The position numbers and the translations under genes are program-made. The notes under the pieces are model-generated. The model did no database searches. It saw only the letters and a list, made by a program, of their open reading frames with translations, and had not been told where the DNA came from. Of a DNA stretch of 64,000 nt, positions 35,890 through 48,970 are shown piece after piece; position 1 is the first letter of the stretch; every line of letters begins with the position of its first letter. The DNA is from Mactromeris polynyma (lineage: Eukaryota > Mollusca > Bivalvia > Venerida > Mactridae). Where the stretch lies: the NCBI GenBank assembly GCA_032209605.1, contig JASFXZ010000014.1, positions 15,271,231 through 15,335,230 of the forward strand, written 5' to 3'.

Positions 35890-37290
35890 ATCAACATTTG
35901 TACATTTCTTCATCCAACATTTGCCAATTTCTTTATCCAACATTTGCCCATTTACTTATTTTGCATACGGCCAATAACTGATTTATGATTCATCCATTTA
36001 CTTTCCATCATTCGCCCATTTACTTACTCAACATTCGCCCATTTACTTACTCAACATTCGCCCATTTACTTACTCAACATTCGCCCATTTACTTACTCAA
36101 CATTCGCCCATTTACTTACTCAACATTCGCCCATTTACTTACCCAACAATCGCCCATTTACTTACTCAACATTCGCCCATTTACTTACTCAACATTCGCC
36201 CATTTACTTACTCAACATTCGCCCATTTACTTACTCAACATTCGCCCATTTACTTACTCAACATTCGCCCATTTACTTACTCAACATTCGCCCATTTACT
36301 TACACAACAATCGCCCATTTACGTACTCAACATTCGCCCATTTACTTACTCAACATTCGCCCATTTACTTACTCAACATTCGCCCATTTACTAACCCAAC
36401 AATCGCCCATTTACTTACTCAGCATTCGCCCATTTACTTACTCAACAATCGCCCATTTACTTACTCAACATTCGCCCATTTACTTACTCAACATTCGCCC
36501 ATTTACTTACTCAACATTCGCCCATTTACGTACTCAACATTCGCCCATTTACCTACTCAACATTCGCTTATTTACTTACTCAACATTCGCCCATTTACTT
36601 ACTCAACATTCGCCCATTTACTTACACAACATTCGCCCATTTACTTACTCAACATTCGCCCATTTACTTACTCAACATTCGCCCATTTACTTACTCAACA
36701 TTCGCCCATTTACTTACTCAACATTCGCCCATTTACTTACTCAACATTCGCCCATTTACTTACTCAACATTCGCCCATTTACCTACTCAACATTCGCTTA
36801 TTTACCTACGCAACATCCGCCCATTTACTTACTCAACATTCGCCCATTTACGTACTCAACATTCGCCCATTTACCTACTCAACATTCGCTTATTTACCTA
36901 CGCAACATTCGCCCATTTACTTACTCAACATTCGCCCATTTACCTACTCAACATTCGTTCATTTACTTATTCAACATTCGCCCATTTACCTACTCAACAT
37001 TCGCTTATTTACATACTCAACATTCACCCATTTACTTACTGAACATTCACTAAGTTACTTGCTCAACATTCGCCAATTAACGTATTCAGCACCACTCCTT
37101 AACTTACTAAATATTCTTCCATTTACTTTCATATTCTTCCATTTACTTATTCAACATAGCCAAATAATTTACTCAACATTCTTCCATTTACAATTATTCA
37201 ACATCGTCCATAACATTACCCAACATTCATTATTTTACTTATTCAACATTCGCCCATGTACTTATTCAACATTCGCCTATTTACTTATTC
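35890..37290. repeat. 23-bp minisatellite, about 56 good copies
   Basis: The unit is CATTCGCCCATTTACTTACT followed by CAA. Copies are near-identical between about 36005 and 36990 and decay at both edges. A 456-codon + frame runs through it with a 23-residue period because the unit is not a multiple of 3. Coding is rejected. Confidence 0.95.
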
Positions 37291-38373
37291 ATCATATTGT
37301 ATATATCCTACTTGTCTCTGCACCGGCTAAAGCCTCATGTATTGTCTCGTGTTGAGCTGGGATTCAAGCTTCAAGAACAATACTGAATTATCGATCTTCC
37401 GACCACTGTTGATGAGAGTCCTTTATTAAACTTGACTGAGTTTAATAATTGTATTGCCCTATTGGCAATTCAGCGTAGGTTGCAGGGGAGATAATAACCG
37501 CTGAACTATACCACTAGCGTGTATTGTAGTAGTTACCTCCCCAGAAATTCGATAATATTGGTTGATGTCCGTTTGAGGTTGTCAATATGAAATGTTCCGG
37601 ACCATGTAATGTAGATTTTGCGCGAGTTTGTAAATGTCAGAAGAGATTTTTGAATGGTTGAACGAAGCATAAGTAAACAACCGACTGATGACATTTCGTT
37701 TTGTGTTTAAGCGGTTTTAGACTTTGCGGATATCGCAGACGGTAGTCCTATAAGAAAAATCTTTTTGGTATCGTTGAAACCGTCTTTCCAAGCTCTTTCT
37801 ATCTGTACTACCTATATTGTTCTGGAATGCACATAACTTAAATAAAATGCAATTCCATAACTCCGTATGTAACAAAACTACAAGAAAACTTTTTCTGAAA
37901 AAGACGAAAAACAAATCAAGTTATGGGGTTCTGGAAATAATACGACGATTTGTATATATTAGTATAAATTAAAATGTGTGCACTTTATGTGTTTCGAACT
38001 GAAATTCATTTTCTGTGACATGTATGGCAACATTTTCATGTTCGTGCCGCTGGTATAAGTGGAAAACAAGATTGAAATAGGTAATCATGCCTAGTTGAGA
38101 ATTCGTAGTACAGTCGCATAAGAACTAGGTGAATATAATGTAAATGAAATCAGGAATACATGTACTGTGTTTATAAGCAGTCTTGAATAAGATTACTCAG
38201 CTATTGTTTCACTAAATCAATGTTTTCACTGTCACTGTTATCTTGGTGAACAGATGTAGACCACAGTGAGACATCATCACTTACACGTTCCGTGTTTTGT
38301 TCAGAACTGAATGATAACTAATTTACAGATATCTTTCAGTATATTTCTTAGCGGAAAACGGTGAACGCAATTT
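37291..38373. other. Non-coding spacer between related arrays
   Basis: No gene or repeat was recognised between the 23-bp and 22-bp arrays. Confidence 0.4.
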
Positions 38374-38745
38374 ATATTGAATAAGAAAATGGGGAATATT
38401 GAATCAGTGAATGACGAATGTTGAAAAAGTGAATGACGAATGTTGAATAAGTGAATGACGAATGTTGAATAAGTGAATGACGAATATTGAATCAGTGAAT
38501 GACGAATGTTGAAAAAGTGAATGACGAATGTTGAATAAGTGAATGACGAATGTTGAATAAGTGAATGACGAATATTGAATAAGTGAATGACGAATGTTGA
38601 ATAAGTGAATGACGAATATTGAATAAGTGAATGACGAATATTGAATAAGTGAATGACGAATGTTGAAAAAGTGAATGACGAATGTTGAATAAGTGAATGA
38701 CGAATGTTGAATAAGTGAATGACGAATGTTGAAAAGTGAATAAGC
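38374..38745. repeat. 22-bp minisatellite, about 16 copies
   Basis: The unit is GAATGACGAATGTTGAATAA followed by GT, with GTTGAAAAAG and ATATTGAATCAG variants. Its reverse complement, ATTCGTCATTCACTTATTCA then AC, resembles the 23-bp unit of the array at 36 kb. Confidence 0.93.
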
Positions 38746-39048
38746 AAGTAAGAGGCTAATGATGAATAAGTTAATGATTAATTCAAATTATAAAATATGT
38801 TTAGTCATTAACAAAAAGAAATGTTTGAATAGCGGTTGTTTAATACTCACAACACTATAAAACACGAGTGTGTGTTTAAAGTTTAATTATTGTTTACCTA
38901 CATTTCAGTATCGTGTATCAATATAATAATACATTGTCTAAAATTATTATCTCTTAGCTAGATAAAGCGTTTAATACTTTCAGTTTCTAATCAATATCGA
39001 CACTGCTTCATGTGCAGATCAAAGCTGATGTTCTTATAATCGCAATAT

Positions 39049-39704
39049 AAAATGTTGGCGGCCATGTCATGGTTCTATGACCTCTGTATAAAATGTTGGC
39101 GGCCATGTCATGGTTCTATGACCTCTGTATAAAATGTTGGCGGCCATGTCATGGTTCTATGACCTCTGTATAAAATGTTGGCGGCCATGTCATGGTTCTA
39201 TGACCTCTGTATAAAATGTTGGCGGCCATGTCATGGTTCTATGACCTCTGTATAAAATGTTGGCGGCCATGTCATGGTTCTATGACCTCTGTATAAAATG
39301 TTGGCGGCCATGTCATGGTTCTATGACCTCTGTATAAAATGTTGGCGGCCATGTCATGGTTCTATGACCTCTGTATAAAATGTTGGCGGCCATGTCATGG
39401 TTCTATGACCTCTGTATAAAATGTTGGCGGCCATGTCATGGTTCTATGACCTCTGTATAAAATGTTGGCGGCCATGTCATGGTTCTATGACCTCTGTATA
39501 AAATGTTGGCGGCCATGTCATGGTTCTATGACCTCTGTATAAAATGTTGGCGGCCATGTCATGGTTCTATGACCTCTGTATAAAATGTTGGCGGCCATGT
39601 CATGGTTCTATGACCTCTGTATAAAATGTTGGCGGCCATGTCATGGTTCTATGACCTCTGTATAAAATGTTGGCGGCCATGTCATGGTTCGATGACCTCT
39701 GTAT
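39049..39704. repeat. 41-bp minisatellite, 16 near-identical copies
   Basis: The unit is AAAATGTTGGCGGCCATGTC followed by ATGGTTCTATGACCTCTGTA and T. Sixteen units fill 656 bp exactly; by eye only the last differs (TTCGATGACC). Each unit holds GTCAT...ATGAC, a small hairpin. It is GC-richer than its surroundings. Confidence 0.97.
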
Positions 39705-41393
39705 AAACTGACCTCCACCATATCCACAACATTACCATTACACACAATGTATAACCTGTGTACAGAAACAACTTGCCAACAAGCACCAACCTGTTTGGTA
39801 TTTTCAGATAGTATTTACGCACTTAATCAACTGTATTTTAAGCATTCTACAGATAATGTTTCTTGTAATAACTTGCACTGGCTGACACAATAAGGTCAGT
39901 TTGACCTAAGTTAGGAACTTATCTGATACATTGTCCTGAAGAGACAAATATATAGATCTACTGGTCAAAATATCTCACCGCCTTTTGTACTTTGAAAATC
40001 TTCACTACATCGTGACGAAGTGAATCTGAAATGACGGACGAGATTTTGAGAGTTTCACGTCGACTTTTTTTCGATCATTCTATTCATTGACACATCAATA
40101 GTATAGCTTACTGCAATTAACATAAACAGAATATATATCCGTAAGTTTTTTGTATTTTTTAAGAATTTATTTGTTCATTTATACAGTGCACAAATAATAA
40201 TGTTGACAATTACAGATATTGTACACAATGAATAAAGCAGTATAACATGGACGTTAATTACATTATATAATTGATTACAATAGTATGTGTAAGGTTCTAA
40301 ACTTAAATGGTACAACAACAACATTAAGGTAGAAAACAATCGAGTCATTGTGAGCTAGAATATGTAGATAAAAACTTAACAATCATATGCTATCATGTTA
40401 TTTTCTGTGTTTTTGCATATACAAAACCCGAAACCCAAATACTCCAATAAAAGCTGACGGGTCAAAAACATCGTATAACATACACGAGGCGCCAAAATAT
40501 TTGATCAGGTAAAGTTTTTGTTAGCTTCATTTTCCACTTACTTCCTTAATTAAAATATGAATCTATAACTTATAAGCATGTTTAAAAACTAATTTTGAGA
40601 CAAAGAGTTTCTGACACTCAATCATCGAATGATAGCTTTACATTTTTCATGTTTAGTTCCGCTAAACAGAATCAATCAGTATTTCTTGCATTTATATAAT
40701 CTAGAGCACACACACTAACACAACAGTGAGCAGACTACATGATAGGTCGCTGTACATACGTTAAAGTATCAGGTTAGATATTGAAGTTTTATTTTAGAAG
40801 CCATGCACAATAGTTCCAGTTATATAGTGGCGGATTAGCACTTTCGTCCAGTACATTTTTCTAATTTGTTTCGTTTCTTCAGATCAATTGTAACAAAGTA
40901 AGACATTATTCCGACGGGAACTCAGTATGTATACAACTCAATATTGGTCCACAAATAAGAAGTGACCGTGCGCGATTTGTTAATAGACAAATCCAAGTCC
41001 ACTGTGTATGAAAAGGTCAAGACAGTGAATACTTAAATGAAATGAACCATGTCCCATTGGGGGTCAATGTTCGTACAAGTTTGACCCAAGAAACCCTATT
41101 GTTATCTGTAATAAATTTTAACAAAGCCTTCTCCCCATATCCCCCTTTTTCTTGAAAGACATATTTTGCGACAAACGTCAACAAGATGAGTGACTTTTGT
41201 TAAACACCGGAACGATTTAAAAGTATTTCAGGCCAGTACTAAATATATCTTGGTTGCCCCCATATCAAGACAGGTTCGACAACGATGTTTACTGTATGTC
41301 GTTAGTTTGAAGTTTGCACCAGGATTACTTTGTGACAAGTTTACTCTGTTTCTGTTCTTTATATTGGATTTGTTTTCAAATTAACAAGAAACA
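39705..41393. other. Non-coding
   Basis: AT-rich; no gene or repeat family was recognised. Confidence 0.4.
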
Positions 41394-41556
41394 CAGTAAA
41401 ACCCCAGCTATAAAGACTACCTCAATAATAAGACCACACTTTTCAAGTCCATTTTCACTGTTCTGCTCTTTATTTAGTCTCACTATTAAGTCTACCTCAA
41501 TAAGAATATCAGTTTTCAAGGGTCCCAAATGTGGTCTTATCATTAAGGTTTTACTG
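41394..41556 (-). mobile_element. MITE, CAGTAAAACC family, copy 3 (inverted)
   Basis: It begins CAGTAAAACCCCAGCTATAA and ends ATTAAGGTTTTACTG before TA. The internal TTTTCAAGTCCATTTTCACT and GGGTCCCAAATGTGG show it is in the opposite orientation to copies 1 and 2. Confidence 0.78.
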
Positions 41557-44500
41557 TATCGGGCGTTGACGGAATGATGTCTTACAGAAATTTACTTAAA
41601 ACAAAACAGTAGAAGTTTTCCTTTGAGAACAAGAAATAAATTATTACGCTATACAAAGAGTTCTCGCATAATGTGTTCAGTTTTTCTTTAACATTGACTG
41701 TCTTCAGAAATTTGACAAACGAAATGTTATTTAGTACTATATATTGTTGTATATAGTCAAAAGACAAACAATTTGCTATGAATTGAAATAAAACGTTTGC
41801 GCAATAATGTTTTACAATTTTTGTTGAAACATTCATAACAAGAATCGCCCTATTTCGTTACTCGGATTTTGCCAGAGGGATACACTACGGGAAAAGAAGT
41901 ATCTTTCAACGACAAATCACTGAAAACTATAAAATTTGGTTAAAACATTACATATATCATCTACTTAATACGTTTCTTCTTGCAGTAATTTTTAATAATG
42001 ACTTGGTAAAACATATTCGAGACACCCCATTTGTCGCCTCTCCGTTTAAAACTTGAACCAATCAAATCGTCTAATTTGTTGCATATACGAACAACGCGCT
42101 ACATATTAAACTTTCGATTGGTCTAAAATGTAGGTCAAAATCAATATTATACAGCTTACGTCAAACATAACAACATCAGCGTGGTGAATATCAGAGCTGC
42201 GTCCCAATTAACCTTTATTACTGTAAATTAGAATAAGAAAGAAAACACTCGTGACGTCTTAATGACATACACTAGCTTATGTAAAGCCAGCCGAACTTGT
42301 CAAGAGGCCGTTCCATATAATTATTGAGCTGATGTTACGTCCGTCCAGGATTTAAAATACGATATTGACAGATTTTATCAGAATTAGCAGTTCATCTGCT
42401 CACTGGAAGTATCGCAGAAGTATAGAAACGAACATTTCTTTAATCGTAAACTGATACAGAGTTAACGTCATCGCCGTATCTGGTGACGCAAAGTTAGGTA
42501 TCATTTAAGTATTTTTTTTTATAATTAATCATATAGAAATATGTAAATAATATCTATGCCTGACATTTATATCCACTAACAACTACATAATTGTGGTTCA
42601 TTTGTTTAATATTATGTTGATCTAGCATAATTTGTTTTCAAATAAGTGATTTTGTTTTGCCATTTTGGATCGCCCTTGTGATCATGGGATAGAAAGAAAG
42701 TAGGCCCAAACATTTAATACCAAATGTTAATTTCTGTTTTGACAGCACAGTAAACATCACTGAAAGGTCATTTCGAAATTGAGACCATCTCAGCAATAAG
42801 GTCATATTTTCATGGGCCATGGGTCTTCAATTTTCTTCTTTAGTTTAACTCGATAGTCAAATCATCTCACAACTAAGATCGACTATCTTCAGAACTAATG
42901 GTAGTCTTACTACCGTATTTCACTGTATGTACACTGCTTCCATTCGTTGACAGTCACCTCCAATGCAATCATGTTAAAAACGCTTGCATTGCGCAATCAG
43001 TTATGTATGTATCTTCAGTGTAGGTCATCTAACATATGGTCGACGTACGCTCTATACTTTCGCATTTTTCTCTTTTATGGAGAATTTAGTGCATCGACCA
43101 TCAACCGTAAGGCATTATAAATCGCAAGCATTCGAATAAAAACAATGGCGGACGGAAGGACGAATATACATTAAATTGTCTCATTTTTATGTTCAGTCCG
43201 ACTAATAAAAATATGAAAGATACTCTGTACGGTACAGTTCGTAAAGCCGTTACATAATGTAAATGGGTATATTGTACGTTGGGACTAATAGTAAATGCAT
43301 TGTTAGCGGACGGACAGGTGGACAGGTGGACAGGCGTACAGACGGACAGACGGACGTAGCGATAGTCCGTGAAGCATTTCCCGGTCTGACATTTATACAC
43401 AAATATTCCTATATAAAATATTTACAACATGCGGGTATTACATACTGTATTCAAGCCGGTTTAAACTCACTGACGGACAAACGAACGGACGTCGAGATTA
43501 AATTAAAACCTCAGTATTGAAATACTTAATCCTACATGAACTGCTCGATACCAACAACTTCCTAGTTCCATTGATTGATTGATGGTTCATATAACCTTTT
43601 ATGTTCATACACATTCGTTCACCCGGCGTTTGCGTCAGTCTATTAGTGTCGTATACATAAATATAAAGCAATGGTCAACTGTGTCAGTATCTAACCGGCG
43701 TCTAGTGACAGCGGACTCGTCACGTTTGACTAATCATTAGTAATATAGATACAATTGGAATTATACAAAGTTAGTTCTTATATCAGCAAAGAAGAGAAAA
43801 AAGGTAATTTTGATTATGTTTTATAAATTTATTTACATGTAGATTAATAATGTAGCGTATTTTTTTTTTTAAACTTGGCATAATTTATAGTCTATAATAT
43901 TATACATATATTCAGTATGTATATTGAAACCATGCCAGTAAAGTTAAGTAAAGCTTGGTTAATATTGTAGATCGATTATACACACATGAATTTAAACTGT
44001 CACTTTAGCAGATTTATTCTTACTTGTTTAATAAATATTAGAAACTGCACGGGGATTGAAAAGTTTTTATACTACAGTGCGTATATATACCCACTCAAGA
44101 ATATTCCGTACATATCCGTTAATTAATTTCCGTCGCCCGAACGTAACAGGACGTTAGCGATAGTACTAACAAACTATGATTTATTACTTAATCGGTATAT
44201 TGTCCCGTTCGGGAATGGATTTATGGATAAGATCAAGCGGTCGGAGGTTCGAGTGACATATATCACTATCGACCATTTACTTCTTTATTTTCTCGACATA
44301 TGTCTCGTGTACATGTTAATACAAATGGTGGGTAATTTTAGCACGTTTAGCGAGGTTTTTGAAGGTTCGGTTCTTGCATGAAATTTGTAAATTAAAAAAA
44401 AAAATTCTACGTACGTGTATATATGAATTGATATTTTTTTGTAAATATGTTTTGTTATTTGAATTGAATTGTTATTGAAGACATGAGAGAAGAAAAATAT

Positions 44501-45710
44501 TAAAAATGTGGATACATACCTATAACAAAAATACATTAATTTGCATAAAATAATGATAATATGGAATTAATAATGATACAATCAGCACAATAAGTACATT
44601 AATTGAACTATAGTAAAAAGTGAACGATATAGAATGCATTTGAACATACAGTATCTTGCATGGGAGTCCGAACTCTTACCACTGCAAACTTCCCACGCCA
44701 TGTCGTCGATATTTTAATAAGTAAGATATTTCCCCGGTTACAATACATCGCGTAAAATACCGAAAAACATCCGTAAATACTGTCAAATATTAATGAGAGT
44801 CAGAAAAAAGGCTACACCCTATTTCTATATTTTAATCGCTTGTTTCAAAGTACATCATTGCAGTCAGATAAAACGCTGAGTATTAAACCCCGTTATGTCA
44901 CCATGACACACTTAGGTATCCGATTAAATTCTAAATCTTCGGATTTAAACGTTTTTTAAATGTGATAAAATATGTGTAACAAAACATGTTATCAGTTCAA
45001 TGCCATTATTGCATTGCGACTTGGTGGATTTTTTAGATAAAAACTCTCAGATAAAGAATTGGTGTTAGTGTGCCGCGGTGTTAATGTGCCGCACTCAAAT
45101 CACCCTGTAATTGCTATCTTACAAATTATGTTTTAATTTACTTCGGGAATCTACCCGGGGGAAGCTGCTATTTCAGGGTCAATAAATGACATTTTAAAGG
45201 ATAGTAATTTATGTGAAATATTTTGAATTTTTAAGGTCACTGTGAAAAATGAGTCAAGTAATTTATCGTTTAAAGAGCAGATTTTTATGATATCATTGTT
45301 GTTATAATTGTTGCCTTCCTGTGAACTGACCGATACAATTGTAACTATCCACGGACGAAGCGATGTGGTGACCATGTTTATGAATACAATTCAACACCGC
45401 CCTGGTATCGCCTTTGAATGGCGAATAATTGTGCTTTTGTTGAAAGGTTAAACAAGTTAATTTGATAATTTCTTACAACTGGAAAATTGATACTGTGGTT
45501 TTTGAAGAGAGGTTGTTGCACAAGAGAGGGCCATTCTGCCAGTTGGTGTGTTTAAACACCAGAGCACACAGTCAAACCTGTATGACGTTGTGTTCAAATA
45601 AGTACCGTTTAACAGCGCCAACATATTAGCAGACGGTTAAAGGGCAACTCTTAGTATATGATGAAATATGCCGAGGCGAGTCTTTAACAACATAATCATT
45701 ATTTTTCCTG
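41557..45710. other. Non-coding with minor repeats
   Basis: 42116-42160 repeats a segment from 7653-7692 (AAAATGTAGGTCAAAATCAA, then TATACAGC). 43305-43360 holds a degenerate ACGGACAG/GTGGACAG tract. No gene is supported. Confidence 0.45.
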
Positions 45711-45815
45711 CAGTAAGCATTTCCTATCCATATCATCTCTCTGGACCAACAACCTCTCAACAACAGCCAACACTGAGCGGCTTCCAAAGGGTGTTGCTTT
45801 AGAGCGGTTACAATG
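45711..45815. mobile_element. MITE-like fragment, CAGTGYAACC family
   Basis: It contains GGACCAACAACCTCTCAACA and ends AGAGCGGTTACAATG before TA, the reverse complement of a family terminus. The left end is degraded (CAGTAAGC). Confidence 0.5.
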
Positions 45816-46374
45816 TAACTCAGTTATGTAATACAGTAAGTTATTATCGTCAATGCTCTTGCCTGTCCAACCAGAATTAACATATTCTGACCAGTTCAAT
45901 CGAAATAATCTCCAACTAAAAATAAGACAAAAAATTGAAAAAAAACTGTTTGTTTGCAGTCTCCCTACTTTTTTCCCGATAAAAAATTCAACATCTTTTT
46001 TTTACTGGGGCAAGTCTTGATCAAGAGAAATATAGTTATATAATTACTAATAAAGTGTTAGTTTCCTTTAAAACATGCATTCCAACCTGTCCAACCACAC
46101 AAAGCTGTGTCGGGAGACAGCAAACAATTGTTTAAGTGTGGTCTAACTTGCTCTACATCTAAACAATTGAATATTTCCTCTCTCACAAGTCACAGGTGGC
46201 ATACAAGCCTACCAGGGCTTACTATCACGTTATCATGAATACTATGTGAGAAAGTATTTACTTTAAATACACTCGACGACCATATTGCTATATACGTGTC
46301 CATAATTTATTAACTAAATTATATTGACGGATTGTTAAAACAACATCTTTGTATTTCTTAAAGAGAGTCAGTCA

Positions 46375-46560
46375 GGTTAGCTCAGTCGGTAGAGTCTTGG
46401 GCTATCATCCGGCCTGTCCGGGTACGATATTCCGACGGACAGGCCATGTCCTCCCGCGACACATGACTACGGCCATTTTTCCTCCCCGCCTAGGTTCCGT
46501 ATGGAATAGTTGTCAGCTGCTTTCTGAAGTGCAAGTTAATACTGGTTGGACAACTAAACA
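46375..46560 (+). mobile_element. tRNA-derived SINE head
   Basis: GGTTAGCTCAGTCGGTAGAG is an almost perfect A-box region, and GGGTACGATATTCC stands in for the B-box. The cloverleaf arms do not pair well, so a functional tRNA is unlikely. Confidence 0.55.
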
Positions 46561-48837
46561 ATGCAAATTAAATATAATAACGAAAACAATATTTTACCCC
46601 CCTCTCTCAAAAAACATCATAGGGCGTCAAAATTCCACACAAATTCAAATATATCATAATACAATAAAACATTCCATGTTTGGATCACATGCACTAATTT
46701 CATTGTCGAAATAGCATTTAAGTTGGTGCAAATGTTTGGATTTTGTTTTGGAAAAATGGCAAAATAAATACGGTCACACTCGTTCTTTACGGTTTCTCAA
46801 CAATTTCGCGTATATCAAGTCACGAAACTAGCCCATGCATCATTTTACTGTTCACACTTCAGCCCTCTTATTGTCTAAGCAGTTTGGACAAACTTTTGAC
46901 GAATTAAGTGAAAGAGATGCCTACCGTCACGATTATTTGTAGGAAATAAAAGATGTAGGTCACTGGGACGTTTGATAAGAAAAATATATTGTGATCGCGG
47001 AACTGATGTCATTCATGAATGTCTTCCTTTAAAGACACTTAACTGATATTCTAAGCTCTTGTCCGTCATGAAGCACACTGAATGGAGATAATTATGGGCT
47101 ACTTTGGTCTAAAAAGACAAGTTTATGGTCCTATATTTAATCAAGCATTCGTTGTCAGCTGAACGTGTTCTGGATATCAACCAACCGTCCCTAAAGCAGT
47201 GCAAACTATAGGTGGGACGTATAAAACCCAACTGTATATTTTAACAATACCGGTATTGCTATCAAGAAAGAAAATGGCATTTTTAAAATGACCGAATTTC
47301 AAAGTGTAAATATTTGACTTCTGATAATGGACAATGATTTCTTTAATGTCTGTGTTTGTGTATTATGTGTACCATTGTGAAAAAGGAGTTAACTACATAA
47401 TTAACTTTGCCATTTATCAATAAGCTCGTTTACAATAGATAGCAGGTGCTTTATTCAATAAAGAGTGCTATATCCTATTGTTATTTATGACACTCCTGAT
47501 TATTGTTCTTACTTAACGTTGATTGATAGTGTCGGTGTTCTGTGACGACTGTTTGACCATTGTTTTATATAACTTGACATACGATCAAGCGGGTGTGTGG
47601 GATAGGTTGTAATGAGTATCTCATTATAGCCATGACAGGTATTAATGAAGAGTAGGGGGTCTCTAAACTGCTCCTGGTGGTAAACCTCTTGGAGATATCT
47701 ACAGTGTCACCTCTTTAGTGTGTGTTAAGCCATACTGTCAGTGGTCATTTAGAAATTCACTACCGATGTATTTTGATATTCTGTCAAGCTCAACTGGACA
47801 TACAATTTCATTTTATAATTGAGATCATTCAAACACAACTAGACATGCTTTTTCTTGATTATATTTCGTTTCTATTTCATTTATGTTTGCACCTACTGCT
47901 TTTAATTTGAGTTGTTGGATTTCTGCCGAGTAGGTTAGTTTCTATCGGCTCAGTTAATGTATGTCTTTCCTAAATCTTAGACTTACAGTGATATGATGGT
48001 TAAGTCCGAGGATGGATTGGCGTCAACCTAGTTTAAGCCTCCATTATTTTCTGTGACAGTCGGGTCACTGTGTCGTTCTGTCCTGTACCGTTCCATATCC
48101 ATGGTGTTGTGTTTTATCCGTTGTGGCCTTCCATGATCTGCATGTTTTTCACTTCTAATACGAATTTGTTAGTAATTCAATAAATAATTATTTTTAAAAG
48201 TGATATTGGAAGAGATCAACAAGTCTATTATAGTCATAGATGATAAACGAGAAATGTTCGCTAGAGTGTTTGCTTGCAATAAAGTTAAACAAAATGTCTG
48301 AAAGTCTATTTTTTGGCCTTGGTCATTCAGTTGACAAGTTTCTTGTTTGTAAATCTACCAAATTGGTATTGAAAACTAGCTGCACCCATTTGAAAGTACG
48401 TTACAGATCATGGCCAGTAATTGACATACCTATAATTACAGTTTGAAATGAACTACCAGCACCAAATTCTGAGTGTTAATAGGTTTATAATTGATTTATA
48501 TCTTGTCTGGTTAGGTAGATCAAATGTAAATTCAAGAGATCATGGCGCTTTTTGTTCTTATCGTTATAAGCCTGATCGTTCATTTGAATGGAATAATACA
48601 TTTTTAACTGAATTAACAATAGATCGTTTCATGGTTGTAGACATATATAATATGTCATTATCTAATGATTTATGAACGACAGGAGAATGTCATGTTACGG
48701 ATAGATTGTTAAGTCATTATTTATTTATTAAAACTGCAAATGATTAAAACCTAAAACCGTATTATTTTCTCTCAGAAGCAAAACATGATTGTATCATTTG
48801 CCATCTATTAAAACGCGATTTTTCTTTAAATTATATA
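46561..48837. other. Non-coding
   Basis: AT-rich with no recognised gene or repeat. Confidence 0.4.
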
Positions 48838-48970
48838 CAGTGTACTATCTCCAGAGCTACCCTTTCTTGAGCAACAACCCCTTTTCAACAACATTGCTAA
48901 TTTTCTAGGTGTAAAAGAAACCCTATCAATTTGACCTCTCCAGAGCGGTAAACTCTCAGTAGTGGGCAAC
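48838..48970. mobile_element. MITE-like fragment, CAGTGYAACC family
   Basis: It begins CAGTGTACTATCTCCAGAGC after TA and contains CTTGAGCAACAACCCCTTTT. The right end is not clear. Confidence 0.5.

Noticed and set aside
35985..37355. 456-codon + strand frame
   Set aside because: It is the 23-bp minisatellite translated; the peptide only repeats a 23-residue period and runs into random sequence.
38301..38747. 148-codon minus-strand frame
   Set aside because: Translation of the 22-bp minisatellite.
27910..39704. CRISPR-like repeat arrays
   Set aside because: The repeats are directly contiguous with no unique spacers, and the genome is eukaryotic.
46375..46450. Possible tRNA gene
   Set aside because: The A-box is good, but the acceptor and anticodon arms do not pair and the B-box is imperfect; it is better explained as a SINE head.
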